33,981 nt of DNA from Planctomycetia bacterium (lineage in GTDB: Bacteria; Planctomycetota; Planctomycetia; Pirellulales; UBA7805): positions 1 to 33,981 of the forward strand of contig JAIOQB010000221.1 in NCBI GenBank assembly GCA_021413585.1. The letters run 5' to 3'. This document shows positions 1 to 8,957 of this stretch, piece by piece (positions within the stretch are counted from its first letter, which is position 1; each line of letters begins with the position of its first letter). The translations under genes were made by a program, and so were the position numbers. The notes beneath the pieces are model-generated. The model worked only from the letters and a program-made list of their open reading frames with translations, was not told where the DNA came from and made no database searches.

Positions 1-1
1 C

Positions 2-649
2 GCCGAGACCGGCTCCTACGTGATCACGCTATTCATCTCCTTCGTGTTCATCACGGTGCTGGCCCTGGCGGCGTATCGAGTCGCCTCCGCCGGCAGCCGC
101 GGCTGGTACTTCCTGGGGCGCGAATCCCTCTCCACCCTGGCCAAAGCGTGGAACACGCTCGTGGCCGCCGCGGTGGTGACGACGGGGATCGTCGTGCTGG
201 CCAACATCTATTTCGACTCCGCCGATTATCGCGCCGGAAGAACGCTGGCCCGCGCGGAGGCGGCCCAGGCGGAGGGACATGTGGCCGAGGCCGGCAACCT
301 GTATCGAGAAGTGGCCAGCGGCAGTACCAGCCACGCCCCGATTGCCGAGGCCAAGTTCAAAGCGCTCGTCGAGTTGGTTACGAAACAGAGAACCCTCACG
401 GACGCCACGGCCATCTACGAGCAGGGGGTGCAATGGAACCGGCAGCAGCGCGGTAAATCGACGCCGGCCGAACTGACTGCGGGTGCGTTGTCCATTGTGA
501 ATCGATCGGGGAAGCAGGATCCCGAGAACGCCTTGAAGCTGCTGGATATCGTTTCCCCCATTGCGCCCTCGCGCCGCGGCAGCAGTTGCTGGAGCAGCTT
601 GTGGCCAAGCAGCCGGGCAATGTCGATTACGTCGTGCGCCTGTCGGTGA
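2..649 (+). CDS. TPR-type membrane protein, N-terminal part (partial, frameshifted)
   Basis: The reading frame is open at the left edge, so the true start lies outside the window; the first in-window start codon is GTG at 20. Two hydrophobic segments are visible, one at once (ITLFISFVFITVLALAA) and one about 30 residues later (LVAAAVVTTGIVVLANIYF). They are followed by an alpha-helical, Ala/Glu-rich stretch that looks like the start of a tetratricopeptide array. Good coding character ends around 560-580 with LLDIVSPIAPS, and the natural continuation (PRQQLLEQLVAKQPGN) lies in another frame from about 571. The remaining codons to 649 are therefore out-of-frame tail. I take this and the next entry as one gene of more than 900 residues, split by a 1-nt deletion or a sequencing error. 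The function is unknown; a membrane-anchored helical scaffold facing outward is an inference. Confidence 0.7.
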   Translation, partial: AETGSYVITLFISFVFITVLALAAYRVASAGSRGWYFLGRESLSTLAKAWNTLVAAAVVTTGIVVLANIYFDSADYRAGRTLARAEAAQAEGHVAEAGNLYREVASGSTSHAPIAEAKFKALVELVTKQRTLTDATAIYEQGVQWNRQQRGKSTPAELTAGALSIVNRSGKQDPENALKLLDIVSPIAPSRRGSSCWSSLWPSSRAMSITSCACR

Positions 650-2802
650 TCTACGAAGCGCAAAACAAACCGGCCCAGTGCCGGAAAATGCTCGAACCTC
701 TGGCGGCCCGCTTGGGGACGACCGAGGGGGCCCGCGTGCTGGGACAGATCTATGCCCGCGAAAACGAGCCGGACAAGTCGCACGAGTTGCTGATGCCGTA
801 TGCGCAGAAGCGGCTCAAGCAATTGCACGACGCCGAGCAGAACTTCACCGCGGTGTATAAGCGGGTGGCCACGCGGGTGATCGACATGCTGAAGCAGGAG
901 CGGGCCCCCGGTTTCTCGTACGACCGCTACAAATCGCTCCCCGAGCCGCAGCGGGAAGCCATGGTCGACGAGTACATCCAGTCGCAGATCAAGGACGATC
1001 CTGAGTTGATGCGCGCTCGCGATGAGTTGGCCGCCCAAGGGCAGGTGGTGCCGGTGGCGCTCGACCTAGGGGTGGTGCTGCTGGAGCGAGCTCAGCGCAA
1101 GCAGGATCCCCAGGCACGGCAAGCCGATCTGCACGAAGCGGAGCAGATGTTTCTGGCGGTGCGCGGGCAAGCCGGCGAGCAGGACATGTATCGGCTGTAC
1201 CTGGGGCAGGTGGACTACTGGCTGGGGAAGCACGACGAGGGGCGCAAGCTGTTTGACGAGTTGATGGCCGCGCATCAGGACAAGGGGGAAGTGGTGCTGG
1301 CCGTGGCTCGCACGCTGCGCGAGGTGGGGGCGGCCAGCGAAGCCCGCCAATTGGCCGAAAAGTTGTATCAGAAAGAGTCTGAACCGAAGTTGAAATACGC
1401 CGCCGCGACGATGATTTCGCTGACGACGGACGAGCCGGACGAAAAAATTCTCTGGCTCCGCCGCGGCGACCCGAACGACAAAGGCGACAAGGCGACGCTC
1501 GAATGGCTGGTGGGACTCCAATGCCGGCGGCGCGGCGCGGATGACGAAGCGCTGCAGCACCTGCACGCTTCGATCGACCTCTATCAAGGGTTGGTGGAGA
1601 ACTCCGATACGCTGAACAACTCGGCCCTCGTGTGGTTCTCGCTGGCCGACGCGACCGGCGACCCGGATGACTTCAAACAGGCCGCGATCCGGCTGGAAAA
1701 AGCCTCCGCGCTGGGCAGGTCGGATAGCATTCTGCTGCTGAACACCTCCGTGGCGCTGATGACCAGCGCGCTGAGCGATGCCGTGGCGAAGGCGATCGAC
1801 CTGAAGATGCTCCACACGACCGGCAACTTTGAACTGCTGAGCTACCTATATCACGACGCGGCCCAGCGCAAGCAGTTGGTGGCCAACATGCAGCGCAATC
1901 CAGACCTCCGCCGGTCGCTGGAATATCTCGACAAGGTGATGTTGCTGGCGCCGCGCAGCGTCAGCGGCTATGGCCAGGCGTATCGGTTCTACGGCTTCTC
2001 GCGCGACCTCACTGCGCTCAAAGCCCTGGCGAACCGGCTGAAGCCGTTGGAGCTGGATCTGGCGACGCAGCATGCCCGGACGCTGAAGTTTTACTCCGGC
2101 CAGCTCGATGCCGAGCAGTTGGAGGATTTCCAGAAGTCGCTTCCCCGCCTGCGGCGCACGTTGGCCGCGGCCCGCGCCAAAGGGGGCCCGACGCTGGCCG
2201 CCGCCGCCGGCTCGCTGTGCGACGGCCTGGCGCAGGCCAGCAAGGTGGGCTATGCCACAGACGCCGATGAGCTGGTGCGTCTGGCCGAAGAGGCGCAGCA
2301 CGCGGCCCCCAGCGCGGGGAGCGATTCAGACCTGTTCACGGCGCTGACGTTTCGCGCCGCGCGCGATCTGGCCAAAGCCGACCCGGAATTCGCGGCCATG
2401 CAGCAGCGGGCACGGCGCTCGCTCGACAGCCGGATGCTGATCGCGGCGGCCATCGGCCGGCCCGGCCCCCTGCGGGAGCGGATTTTGGCCAATGCCGACG
2501 TGAAGCGCGTGGAGCAAATGCTGCTGAACAACATGCGGCTGTATCCAGAATCCGCCAACGGCTGGCAGTGGGCCGTGCTGTCCGCTTCGCACCCCGCCGA
2601 GGCGAATCAACTCGCCGCGATCATGCGCCGCGACGAGATCTCGCGCCTGGAAATAGAATTGGCCAGGCGATTGAGCCCGCTGAGCGTGGACGCGGCCTGG
2701 GAGGAATATTGGATGAAGCAAGCTGCCGACGAGCCAAACCCTACTGCTGCGCTCAAGCAGTGCCAGCAGGCGGGGGCGCCGCTGCCGTGGGAGATCAAAT
2801 AG
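586..2802 (+). CDS. TPR-type protein, C-terminal part of the frameshifted gene
   Basis: This 738-residue frame begins at a TTG (586), but coding-like sequence in the same frame extends back to about 571, so the TTG is probably not a real start and the segment continues the preceding entry. The whole length is predicted helical with repeated helix-turn-helix units of TPR character: Leu/Ala/Tyr at regular spacing, for example around YRLYLGQVDYWLGKHDEG and VVLAVARTLREVGAASEA. I see no catalytic motif, signal peptide or membrane segment. The stop at 2802 is followed after 6 nt by a palindromic repeat, and the flagellar block starts 280 nt later, so this gene probably belongs to an upstream operon outside the window. 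TPR arrays usually mediate protein-protein contacts; the partner cannot be read from the sequence. Confidence 0.75.
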   Translation: MLEQLVAKQPGNVDYVVRLSVIYEAQNKPAQCRKMLEPLAARLGTTEGARVLGQIYARENEPDKSHELLMPYAQKRLKQLHDAEQNFTAVYKRVATRVIDMLKQERAPGFSYDRYKSLPEPQREAMVDEYIQSQIKDDPELMRARDELAAQGQVVPVALDLGVVLLERAQRKQDPQARQADLHEAEQMFLAVRGQAGEQDMYRLYLGQVDYWLGKHDEGRKLFDELMAAHQDKGEVVLAVARTLREVGAASEARQLAEKLYQKESEPKLKYAAATMISLTTDEPDEKILWLRRGDPNDKGDKATLEWLVGLQCRRRGADDEALQHLHASIDLYQGLVENSDTLNNSALVWFSLADATGDPDDFKQAAIRLEKASALGRSDSILLLNTSVALMTSALSDAVAKAIDLKMLHTTGNFELLSYLYHDAAQRKQLVANMQRNPDLRRSLEYLDKVMLLAPRSVSGYGQAYRFYGFSRDLTALKALANRLKPLELDLATQHARTLKFYSGQLDAEQLEDFQKSLPRLRRTLAAARAKGGPTLAAAAGSLCDGLAQASKVGYATDADELVRLAEEAQHAAPSAGSDSDLFTALTFRAARDLAKADPEFAAMQQRARRSLDSRMLIAAAIGRPGPLRERILANADVKRVEQMLLNNMRLYPESANGWQWAVLSASHPAEANQLAAIMRRDEISRLEIELARRLSPLSVDAAWEEYWMKQAADEPNPTAALKQCQQAGAPLPWEIK

Positions 2803-2808
2803 AAGCTA

Positions 2809-2880
2809 AATGACCAATGACCAATCGGGTGCGTGCGTCTCATCTTCTATTGGTGATTGGAATTTGGTCATTGGGATTTT
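2809..2880. repeat. TGACCAAT/ATTGGTCA inverted-repeat element, copy 1 (short form)
   Basis: AATGACCAATGACCAAT at 2809-2825 is answered by ATTGGTGATTGGAATT and TTGGTCATTGGG at 2849-2876, giving an imperfect hairpin of about 70 nt. The same words recur at 6620-6735 and 12379-12514. This copy lacks the CCACAGAG outer segment seen in the other two. It lies between the stop of the TPR gene and flhA. Confidence 0.75.
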
Positions 2881-3083
2881 CTACGGTGCGCTCCACCTTC
2901 GCGTGACTGCACCGCATTGCTGGCACGAAAAACGGGCCTTCAATGCATGACGCCGCCCGTCTTTCCCTCGTTCCAAAACGCTCTGGACTTTGGCGGGGTG
3001 TTGCAGTAACCTCCCCCCCTCTTCTGAAGCCGCGATTCGCGGTGAAGTAGTTCCCTGCTGTCATTACTGTTTCGGAGTGCCGG

Positions 3084-5243
3084 ATGGCTTCCGCCGCTAC
3101 ACCCGCGGTCGCGGGTAGACTGCCGCTATCGCGCTTAGCCGACCTGGTGTTGCCGTTGGGCATCATGGCCAGCGTGCTGGTCATTTTGGTGCCGCTGCCG
3201 CCGCACCTGTTGGACGTGCTGCTGTCGGCCAATATCACCGTGGCGGTGGTCGTGCTGTTGACAACTATTTACGTGCGGACTCCGCTGGAGTTCAGCATTT
3301 TTCCCACGGTCCTGCTGGCCACCACGCTGGCGCGGCTCGTGCTCAACGTGGCCACCACGCGGCTGATTCTGACGCAGGCCCAAACGCAGGGCCTGTGGGC
3401 CGCCGGCGGCGTGGTCAAAGGCTTTGGCGAGTTTGTCGCCGGCGACAAGGTGATCGTGGGTCTGGTAATTTTCGCGATTCTGGTGGTGATCCAGTTTGTA
3501 GTCATCACGAAGGGGGCCACGCGAATCAGCGAAGTGGCCGCCCGTTTTGCTTTGGACGGAATGCCGGGACGTCAGATGGCGATCGATGCCGATCTCAACG
3601 CCGGCTTGATCGATCAGCAAGAGGCCCAGCGCCGCCGCCAGGAAGTGGCCCAGCAGGCTGATTTTTTCGGGGCGATGGATGGTGCCAGCAAGTTCGTGCG
3701 CGGAGACGCGGTGGCCGGCATCTTGATCACGCTGGTCAATATCGTCGGCGGGCTGGCCATCGGCGTCTTGCAGGCCGGGCTGAGCGTGACCGACGCCGGC
3801 TCGTTGTACACGAAGCTTACGATCGGCGATGGGTTGGTCACGCAGATCCCCGCGCTGTTGATTTCGCTCTCGGCCGGTTTGCTGGTCACCCGCAGCTCGC
3901 GGTCGACCGATTTGCCGCGCGAGTTCATGAGCCAGTTGTTCTCGCGCCCGCAGGTGCTGGTGGTGGCCGCCGGGTTTCTTTCGACGCTGATCTTCACCAG
4001 CCTGCCGCGCGTGCCGCTTACGCTGCTGGGCCTAAGCTGTGTGGGGCTGGCGTGGTTCTTGTCGAAGCGTCAAAAGGCGGAAATCGCCGCCACAGCCGCG
4101 CAACAAAAGGCGGTGCCTAAAGCGAAAGACGACGAGCGAATCGAGAACTTCCTGGCCGTCGACCCGATGGAAATCGAAGTCGGCCTGGGTCTGGTGCGCC
4201 TGGCCGATCCGCCGCGCGGCGGCGATCTGCTCGCCCGCATCCAACGGCTGCGGCAGACGATTGCGGCCGAGGTCGGCATCCTGGTTCCCAAGGTCCGCAT
4301 CCGCGACAACATGGCGCTGGACAAAAACCGCTACCGCATCAAGATCGCCAACGCCGTGGTCGCCGAAGGGACCATTTATCCCGGCCAGTGGCTGGCGACC
4401 GATGCCGGCGGAGTCGCCGAGCGCATCGCAGGACGTGCCGGCCGCGATCCGATCACGCAGGCTCCCGCCGTATGGATTGACGCAACCGAACGTCGCCGGG
4501 CCGAATCGCTGGGCTACGCGACGGCCGAAGCCGCAGCCGTATTGGCCGCACACCTGACCGATACCATTCGCCTTTGCGCCGATGAAATCCTGACGCGTGA
4601 CGCCACGCGGCACCTGCTCGAAGAGTTGAAGCGCAGCCAGCCGGCGGTAATCGACGAGTTAATTCCTGGGCTTTTGAAATTGTCCGACGTGCAGCAGGTG
4701 CTGCAGATTCTGCTCCGCGAGCAGGTTTCTATCCGTCAGTTAGGCGTGATCCTCGAAGCGTTAGGGGACCACGCGGCGCAGACGAAGGATCCTGCGCAGT
4801 TGGCGGAGTTTGCCCGGCAGCGGCTGGCCCGCGCGTTGACCAACCAGCATCGCGGCCCCGATGGCGTGTTGCGCGTGGCGATCCTTCATCCGTCGCTGGA
4901 AGATCGGATTGCGGCGGTCGCTTCGCGTGAAGTCGGCACGGAACCGCGTGAAGGTGAGGCTATCGTCGACATGGTGATCCGCAGTGTAGCGCCGCAGGTT
5001 CACGCCGGCACGGCGCCCGTCGTGCTGGTTAACCCGCGGATTCGAGCGGCCCTGAAGAAGCTGCTGCAGCGCAGCGCGCCGCGGCTGGCGGTGCTCAGCT
5101 ACGACGACGTGACGCGCGACACGCCAGTGGAATCGACCGTGCTGATTGGCGAGTCGTCCGCCGGCTCGGAGTCAGAGCCTAATGTCACTCTGGAGCGATT
5201 TCGCGGCGGTGCCCTGCAAGTCGGAGGGCAATCATGGAACTAA
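3084..5243 (+). CDS. flhA: FlhA, flagellar type III export gate protein
   Basis: FlhA is the large membrane protein of the flagellar export gate; its cytoplasmic domain docks chaperone-substrate complexes and helps order export. The 719 residues match the family length (about 690-720). The N-terminal half has about eight hydrophobic segments beginning near residue 20. It carries the FHIPEP family core, RLVLNVATTRLIL at about residues 85-97 and VVITKGATRISEVAARF and PGRQMAIDADLNAG shortly after. The C-terminal half from about residue 350 is soluble, as expected. GGAG at 3074-3077 lies 6 nt before the ATG. The stop overlaps the flhF start by 10 nt, so the two are translationally coupled. Gene order flhA-flhF-flhG-fliA is a classical flagellar arrangement. 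The identification is very secure. Confidence 0.97.
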   Translation: MASAATPAVAGRLPLSRLADLVLPLGIMASVLVILVPLPPHLLDVLLSANITVAVVVLLTTIYVRTPLEFSIFPTVLLATTLARLVLNVATTRLILTQAQTQGLWAAGGVVKGFGEFVAGDKVIVGLVIFAILVVIQFVVITKGATRISEVAARFALDGMPGRQMAIDADLNAGLIDQQEAQRRRQEVAQQADFFGAMDGASKFVRGDAVAGILITLVNIVGGLAIGVLQAGLSVTDAGSLYTKLTIGDGLVTQIPALLISLSAGLLVTRSSRSTDLPREFMSQLFSRPQVLVVAAGFLSTLIFTSLPRVPLTLLGLSCVGLAWFLSKRQKAEIAATAAQQKAVPKAKDDERIENFLAVDPMEIEVGLGLVRLADPPRGGDLLARIQRLRQTIAAEVGILVPKVRIRDNMALDKNRYRIKIANAVVAEGTIYPGQWLATDAGGVAERIAGRAGRDPITQAPAVWIDATERRRAESLGYATAEAAAVLAAHLTDTIRLCADEILTRDATRHLLEELKRSQPAVIDELIPGLLKLSDVQQVLQILLREQVSIRQLGVILEALGDHAAQTKDPAQLAEFARQRLARALTNQHRGPDGVLRVAILHPSLEDRIAAVASREVGTEPREGEAIVDMVIRSVAPQVHAGTAPVVLVNPRIRAALKKLLQRSAPRLAVLSYDDVTRDTPVESTVLIGESSAGSESEPNVTLERFRGGALQVGGQSWN

Positions 5244-6607
5244 GAACCTATTCCGCCCGTTCGATCCAGGAAGCGCTGCAACTGGTGCGCCGCGACTTGG
5301 GGCCCGACGCGGCCGTGCTGCATACCCGCGAGGTCCGCGACCGCCGGATGTTCGGCCTGTTGCCGGGCACGCGGCGGATCGAGATCACCGCTTCGCGCGA
5401 CGTGAATGTTCCCAGCCGGTTCGATGGCGGCAACCGTCGCCGGACCGAGATCGAGGATGCTCGCGACTTGGCGGCGGCCGAGGAGTCGACGACGCAAAGC
5501 GATACATTCTCGCCAAGCGAGATCGATCCAGCGCCGCAGAGCAGCGTCAACGACTGGTCCGATTTGAACCACGATGAAATCGCCAGCGAACCGATGGCCG
5601 ACGGAACGGAATCCTTTTACTCGCCCTTGTTGGCCGATCTGCCGCTCGACGAAGAATCTGAATCTTCCGTCATCGGCGATTCGTTCACCGCGCCCTCCAT
5701 GCCGGCCGGCATTGATCTCGATGGGCATCTGGCGGAAGAGTTGGCTGGGCTGAGGTCGCTCGTTGACGAGTTGCGGCGCAACAGCCACCGCGGCATGCAG
5801 CACGATCTGCCCGACGCGTTGTTCGGACTGTTTACGGACCTGATTGAGGCCGATTTTAGCGAAGACTTTGCGCAGCAGTTACTGGCCGAGGTGCGTCGCG
5901 AAATGACCGACTCAGAGTTGGCCGACCCTCGCAACTCGCGCCGCTGCGTGCTGGCCCTGATCGAAGCGCGGATCGGCACCAGCGGCCCGATCGAAGTCGC
6001 CGCGGGCAAGCGGCGGCTGGTGGCGCTGGTCGGCCCGACCGGCGTCGGCAAGACGACCACAATTGCCAAGCTAGCGGCCAATTTCCGGCTGCGGGAAAAG
6101 CGCAAGGTGGGCCTGATTACCGTCGACACCTATCGGATCGCAGCGGTCGATCAACTGCGGACGTACGCCGACATTATCGACTTGCCGATGGAAGTGATCA
6201 GCACGCCGCGCGAAGTGGGCCCGGCACTGGAGCGGCTGCGCGATCAGGAGTTGATCCTGATGGACACCGCCGGCCGCAGCCCGCAGGACGCCGTGCGGAT
6301 TCAGGAACTCAAGGCGGTGCTGGCCGCGGCGGCCGTGGACGAGGTTCACCTCGTCCTGGGCAGCGTCACGTCGGCCACGCAGTTGCGCCGCACGGCAGAA
6401 CAGTTTGCCGAAGTCGGCACGACCTCCGTGATATTGACGAAGCTGGACGAGGCCGTGGCGCTGGGCAACCTGCTGCCGCTGCTAACCCACAGCAAGCTGC
6501 CGGTGAGCTACCTGACCGATGGGCAGAACGTGCCCGACGACATCGAAGCCGCCTCGGCCGCCACCCTGGCCCGCCGCATTTTACGCTGGCAAGAGGCAAC
6601 TGATTGA
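5234..6607 (+). CDS. flhF: FlhF, SRP-type GTPase for flagellar placement
   Basis: FlhF is the third SRP-family GTPase; it recruits early flagellar components to the site of assembly at the membrane. The 457 residues show the expected layout. There is a short N-terminal B region, a long acidic low-complexity linker (about 65-160), a helical N domain, and a C-terminal G domain with P-loop GPTGVGKTT (267-275), TVDTYRIAAVDQLR (297-310), DTAGRS (344-349) and TKLDEA (402-407). The ATG at 5234 sits inside the end of flhA and is preceded by GGAGGG at 5223-5228, 5 nt upstream. FlhF works with FlhG, encoded next. A palindromic repeat element fills the gap after the stop. Confidence 0.97.
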   Translation: MELRTYSARSIQEALQLVRRDLGPDAAVLHTREVRDRRMFGLLPGTRRIEITASRDVNVPSRFDGGNRRRTEIEDARDLAAAEESTTQSDTFSPSEIDPAPQSSVNDWSDLNHDEIASEPMADGTESFYSPLLADLPLDEESESSVIGDSFTAPSMPAGIDLDGHLAEELAGLRSLVDELRRNSHRGMQHDLPDALFGLFTDLIEADFSEDFAQQLLAEVRREMTDSELADPRNSRRCVLALIEARIGTSGPIEVAAGKRRLVALVGPTGVGKTTTIAKLAANFRLREKRKVGLITVDTYRIAAVDQLRTYADIIDLPMEVISTPREVGPALERLRDQELILMDTAGRSPQDAVRIQELKAVLAAAAVDEVHLVLGSVTSATQLRRTAEQFAEVGTTSVILTKLDEAVALGNLLPLLTHSKLPVSYLTDGQNVPDDIEAASAATLARRILRWQEATD

Positions 6608-6619
6608 ACATTGAAGTTG

Positions 6620-6735
6620 TTTGAACCACAGAGACACAGAGGCACAGAGAAGAAACTCAATGACCAATCTCCAAATTCCAATCTCCAATAAAGACATATC
6701 GCACGACCTATTGGAGATTGGAATTTGGTCATTAG
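6620..6735. repeat. CCACAGAG + TGACCAAT inverted-repeat element, copy 2
   Basis: The element begins with TTTGAACCACAGAGACACAG (6620-6639), continues with TGACCAATCTCCAAATTCCA near 6661, and ends with TTGGAGATTGGAATTTGGTC to about 6730. The inner halves are inverted complements, so a long AT-rich hairpin is possible. It fills most of the space between flhF and flhG and resembles copy 3 at 12379-12514. Confidence 0.8.
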
Positions 6736-6828
6736 AACGTAGTGATTCCTTCGCCATTCGAGCTTAGACATTCGACATTCTTCTGCGATAGACACTTCCG
6801 CTTAACCGAAAAGTTGTTGGAACCCCCG

Positions 6829-7758
6829 ATGAGAGATCAGGCCGACGCACTTCGCGACTTGGTTCGCGCCGCTCACGACGCCGAGCGCGCTGCGGCGCCG
6901 CGCCGATTGATTGTCGTTTGCGGCGGCAAAGGGGGCGTCGGCACCACGACCCTTTCCGTACACCTGGCCGCAGCGCTGGCCAGGTTGGGCCGATCGTGCG
7001 TGCTGGTCGATGCCGATCTCAATCGGGCCGATGCCACGGCACTGTGCGGGCTAACGCCACGCCGCGGGGTGGAGGCAATCCTGGCCGGTGAGGTGAACGC
7101 CGAAGAACTGCTCATGCCCCACGCTGCGGGCATGCGTGTGCTGGGGGCCGCCTGGGCGCCGCACGAACCGACTCAAATCACAAATAACACGGCCCGCCGT
7201 TTGGTCGCTGCCCTAAGTCAACTTGCCTCGACCCAATGGGTGTTGGTCGATGCCGGCAGCAGCCGCAGCGCACTGCACTCCACGTTATGGCAAGAAGCGT
7301 CGCAGGTGATCGTGGTCACCACGCCCGACGATCTGGCGGTGATGGACACGTATGCCCGGATCAAGTCGCAAACCGCGGCGACCGAGTCCACGCCCGTGGG
7401 TGTGGTCGTCAATCGAGTCCGCCGTCCGTCCACCGCGGGCGACGTGCAAGCAAGGCTGGAACAGGTGTGCTGGCGCTTCCTCGGCCGGACCATCGAAGGT
7501 TTCGGCCAGGCGCCGGAATCGGCCGGCTTGTCGGGGATGGCAGCAACGCTGCTGCCGGCTGGCGAGTCAGATTTAGCGCGAGCCATGCGGGCCGTCGCTC
7601 AGCGGATCGTTCGTAGTGGCGAGCCGCGCGAAAGTATTTCGTCGTCGGCCCGTTCGTCGGATGCAGCAATGATGGCGCGTGCCGACGGAGCGTCGTGCGA
7701 CAGGGAAGATTTTGCGAAATCAAGTGCGGCTGGATTGTGGACTGCGGAATGCCGATAG
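6829..7758 (+). CDS. flhG: FlhG/FleN, MinD-like ATPase controlling flagellar number
   Basis: FlhG is a ParA/MinD-family ATPase that stimulates FlhF GTP hydrolysis and limits flagellar number. I chose the ATG at 6829 (309 residues) rather than the longer GTG frame from 6742, because the protein then opens with MRDQADALR. That matches the DQAxxLR motif by which FlhG homologues activate FlhF, and the upstream frame is intergenic repeat. The deviant Walker A motif GGKGGVGTTT lies at about residues 32-41, DADLNRADATALCGL follows, and an internal VDAG replaces the usual D-T/A-G. The last 50 residues are Ser/Ala-rich and look disordered; I do not see a clear amphipathic membrane-targeting helix. It follows flhF after 221 nt that hold a repeat, so it may have its own promoter. 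Confidence 0.93.
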   Translation: MRDQADALRDLVRAAHDAERAAAPRRLIVVCGGKGGVGTTTLSVHLAAALARLGRSCVLVDADLNRADATALCGLTPRRGVEAILAGEVNAEELLMPHAAGMRVLGAAWAPHEPTQITNNTARRLVAALSQLASTQWVLVDAGSSRSALHSTLWQEASQVIVVTTPDDLAVMDTYARIKSQTAATESTPVGVVVNRVRRPSTAGDVQARLEQVCWRFLGRTIEGFGQAPESAGLSGMAATLLPAGESDLARAMRAVAQRIVRSGEPRESISSSARSSDAAMMARADGASCDREDFAKSSAAGLWTAECR

Positions 7759-7994
7759 AGTTGAAAGGTTTCACCGCGCTTGGACTTGTCAAGCTATAGC
7801 GACTGGGCGAACTCTGCGGAGCAGGGCTCCCAAAATCAAAGCGACCAAAGAGATACTTCGCTCGCGCAAACTTCGGCGGCCTGGAGAGCAGCATCCGGGC
7901 AGCCGCGCGAGCGAACTGCGAATGACACCAGGGATGGATCTCGAAACTAACGCGTGTCCTGCTGATGGGCCGCGAACTGATCATGGAGGATCGT

Positions 7995-8783
7995 ATGGCG
8001 ACTGCTTCTTTGGCGGCGGAAGACGTGCAGACACTGTGGCAGGCCTACAAGGCCGACCAGTCGAGCAAAGAACTTCGCAATCGGCTGGTGGAGCAATATC
8101 TGCCGCTGGTTAAGTACAACGGGGAGCGGATCTGGGCCCGCCTGCCCGAAGGGGTCGAATTGGACGACCTGATCTCGGCCGGCGTGTTCGGCCTGATGGA
8201 CGCCATCGACGCCTTCGATCTCTCGCGCGGCGTCAAGTTTGAAACCTATTGCGTTCCGCGAATTCGCGGCGCCATGCTCGACGAGCTGCGCACCATGGAC
8301 TGGGTTCCGCGACTGGTCCGCTCCAAGGCCAGCAAGTTGGGCGAGGCGATGAAGACCTGCGAAGCCCGCATGGGCCGCCCGCCGAGCGAGGCCGAACTGG
8401 CCCAGCACATGGAGATCAGCATCCCCGATCTCGAAAAGCTGATGCTGGAGGCCAACGCCGTCAACCTGGTAAGCCTAAATAAGAAGTGGTACGAAACGGA
8501 CAGCTACAAAGACGTCCGCGAGATCGACATTCTCGAAGACAAAAAGGGTGAAGACCCCACCCGCCGCATCCAGAAGAACGACTTGATGCGCCTGGTCACC
8601 AAGGGTTTGAACCGCAACGAGCGGCTGATCATCATCCTCTACTACTATGAAGAGCTGACGATGAAAGAGATCGGCGCCACGCTCGATCTCTCCGAAAGCC
8701 GCGTCAGCCAGATGCACAGCTCGATCGTGCAACGCCTACAAGGCCAACTAGGCCGCCGCCGCCCGGAGTTCGGGACGGCGTAG
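7995..8783 (+). CDS. fliA: FliA, flagellar sigma factor (sigma-28)
   Basis: FliA directs RNA polymerase to late flagellar and motility promoters and is held inactive by FlgM. The ATG at 7995 is preferred (262 residues) because GGAGGA at 7985-7990 stands 4 nt before it; ATGs at 7965 and 7983 are in frame but have no such site. Region 2 is clear: LVEQYLPLVKYNGERIWARL, LDDLISAGVFGLMDAIDAFD and VKFETYCVPRIRGAMLDELR. So is region 3, with RMGRPPSEAELAQHM. Region 4 is a helix-turn-helix with ELTMKEIGATLDLSESRVSQ, typical of the FliA/WhiG group. The gap to flhG (7759-7994) shows no gene. The gene ends 11 nt before a GC-rich inverted-repeat element whose far arm resembles an intrinsic terminator. Confidence 0.96.
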   Translation: MATASLAAEDVQTLWQAYKADQSSKELRNRLVEQYLPLVKYNGERIWARLPEGVELDDLISAGVFGLMDAIDAFDLSRGVKFETYCVPRIRGAMLDELRTMDWVPRLVRSKASKLGEAMKTCEARMGRPPSEAELAQHMEISIPDLEKLMLEANAVNLVSLNKKWYETDSYKDVREIDILEDKKGEDPTRRIQKNDLMRLVTKGLNRNERLIIILYYYEELTMKEIGATLDLSESRVSQMHSSIVQRLQGQLGRRRPEFGTA

Positions 8784-8793
8784 GGGCCGCGTC

Positions 8794-8941
8794 ATAGCCC
8801 CGGGCTCCGCCCGGGGGTTGCCAGTGAGAACGACCTGCGCCATTTTTCACTAATCGCGGCGGGTTGAGGTGGCCGGTGCCGCAATCATCTTGATCGTGGC
8901 CGATAGAGCGTCGCTGACGCCCGGGCGGAGCCCGGGGCTAT
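8794..8941. repeat. 148-bp element with CCCGGGCTCCGCCCGGG-type inverted ends, copy 1
   Basis: The left end (8794-8817) is ATAGCCCCGGGCTCCGCCCG followed by GGGG. The right end (8919-8941) is its inverted complement over 22 bases. Each end is itself a small hairpin. A second element with the same ends is at 15532-15687. Both begin exactly 11 nt after a stop codon. The interior is not shared in an obvious way and holds no ORF. A non-autonomous palindromic or MITE-like element is the simplest reading. Confidence 0.85.
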
Positions 8942-8945
8942 TTTT
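8919..8945 (+). terminator. Possible intrinsic terminator downstream of fliA
   Basis: The right end of the palindromic element forms a very GC-rich hairpin (GCCCGGGC, loop GGA, GCCCGGGG) followed by CTATTTTT. This has the shape of a Rho-independent terminator on the plus strand, about 135 nt after the fliA stop. It is an inference from shape only. Confidence 0.45.
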
Positions 8946-8957
8946 GCGTAGACGCAA

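Noticed and set aside
550-590. Programmed -1 frameshift in the TPR gene
   Set aside because: No slippery heptamer in the correct phase and no evident downstream pseudoknot; a simple 1-nt loss is a better explanation.
2990-3005. Sigma-54-like promoter before flhA (TTTGGCGGGGTGTTGCA)
   Set aside because: The GG and GC elements are 9 nt apart, whereas sigma-54 promoters need 10, and the inner bases match poorly. Another near match at 2920-2936 has GG in place of GC.
7748-7755. GCCGATAG, like the -10 of flagellar sigma-28 promoters, before fliA
   Set aside because: No TAAA-type -35 at the right distance; similar words occur by chance at 8899 and 18553.
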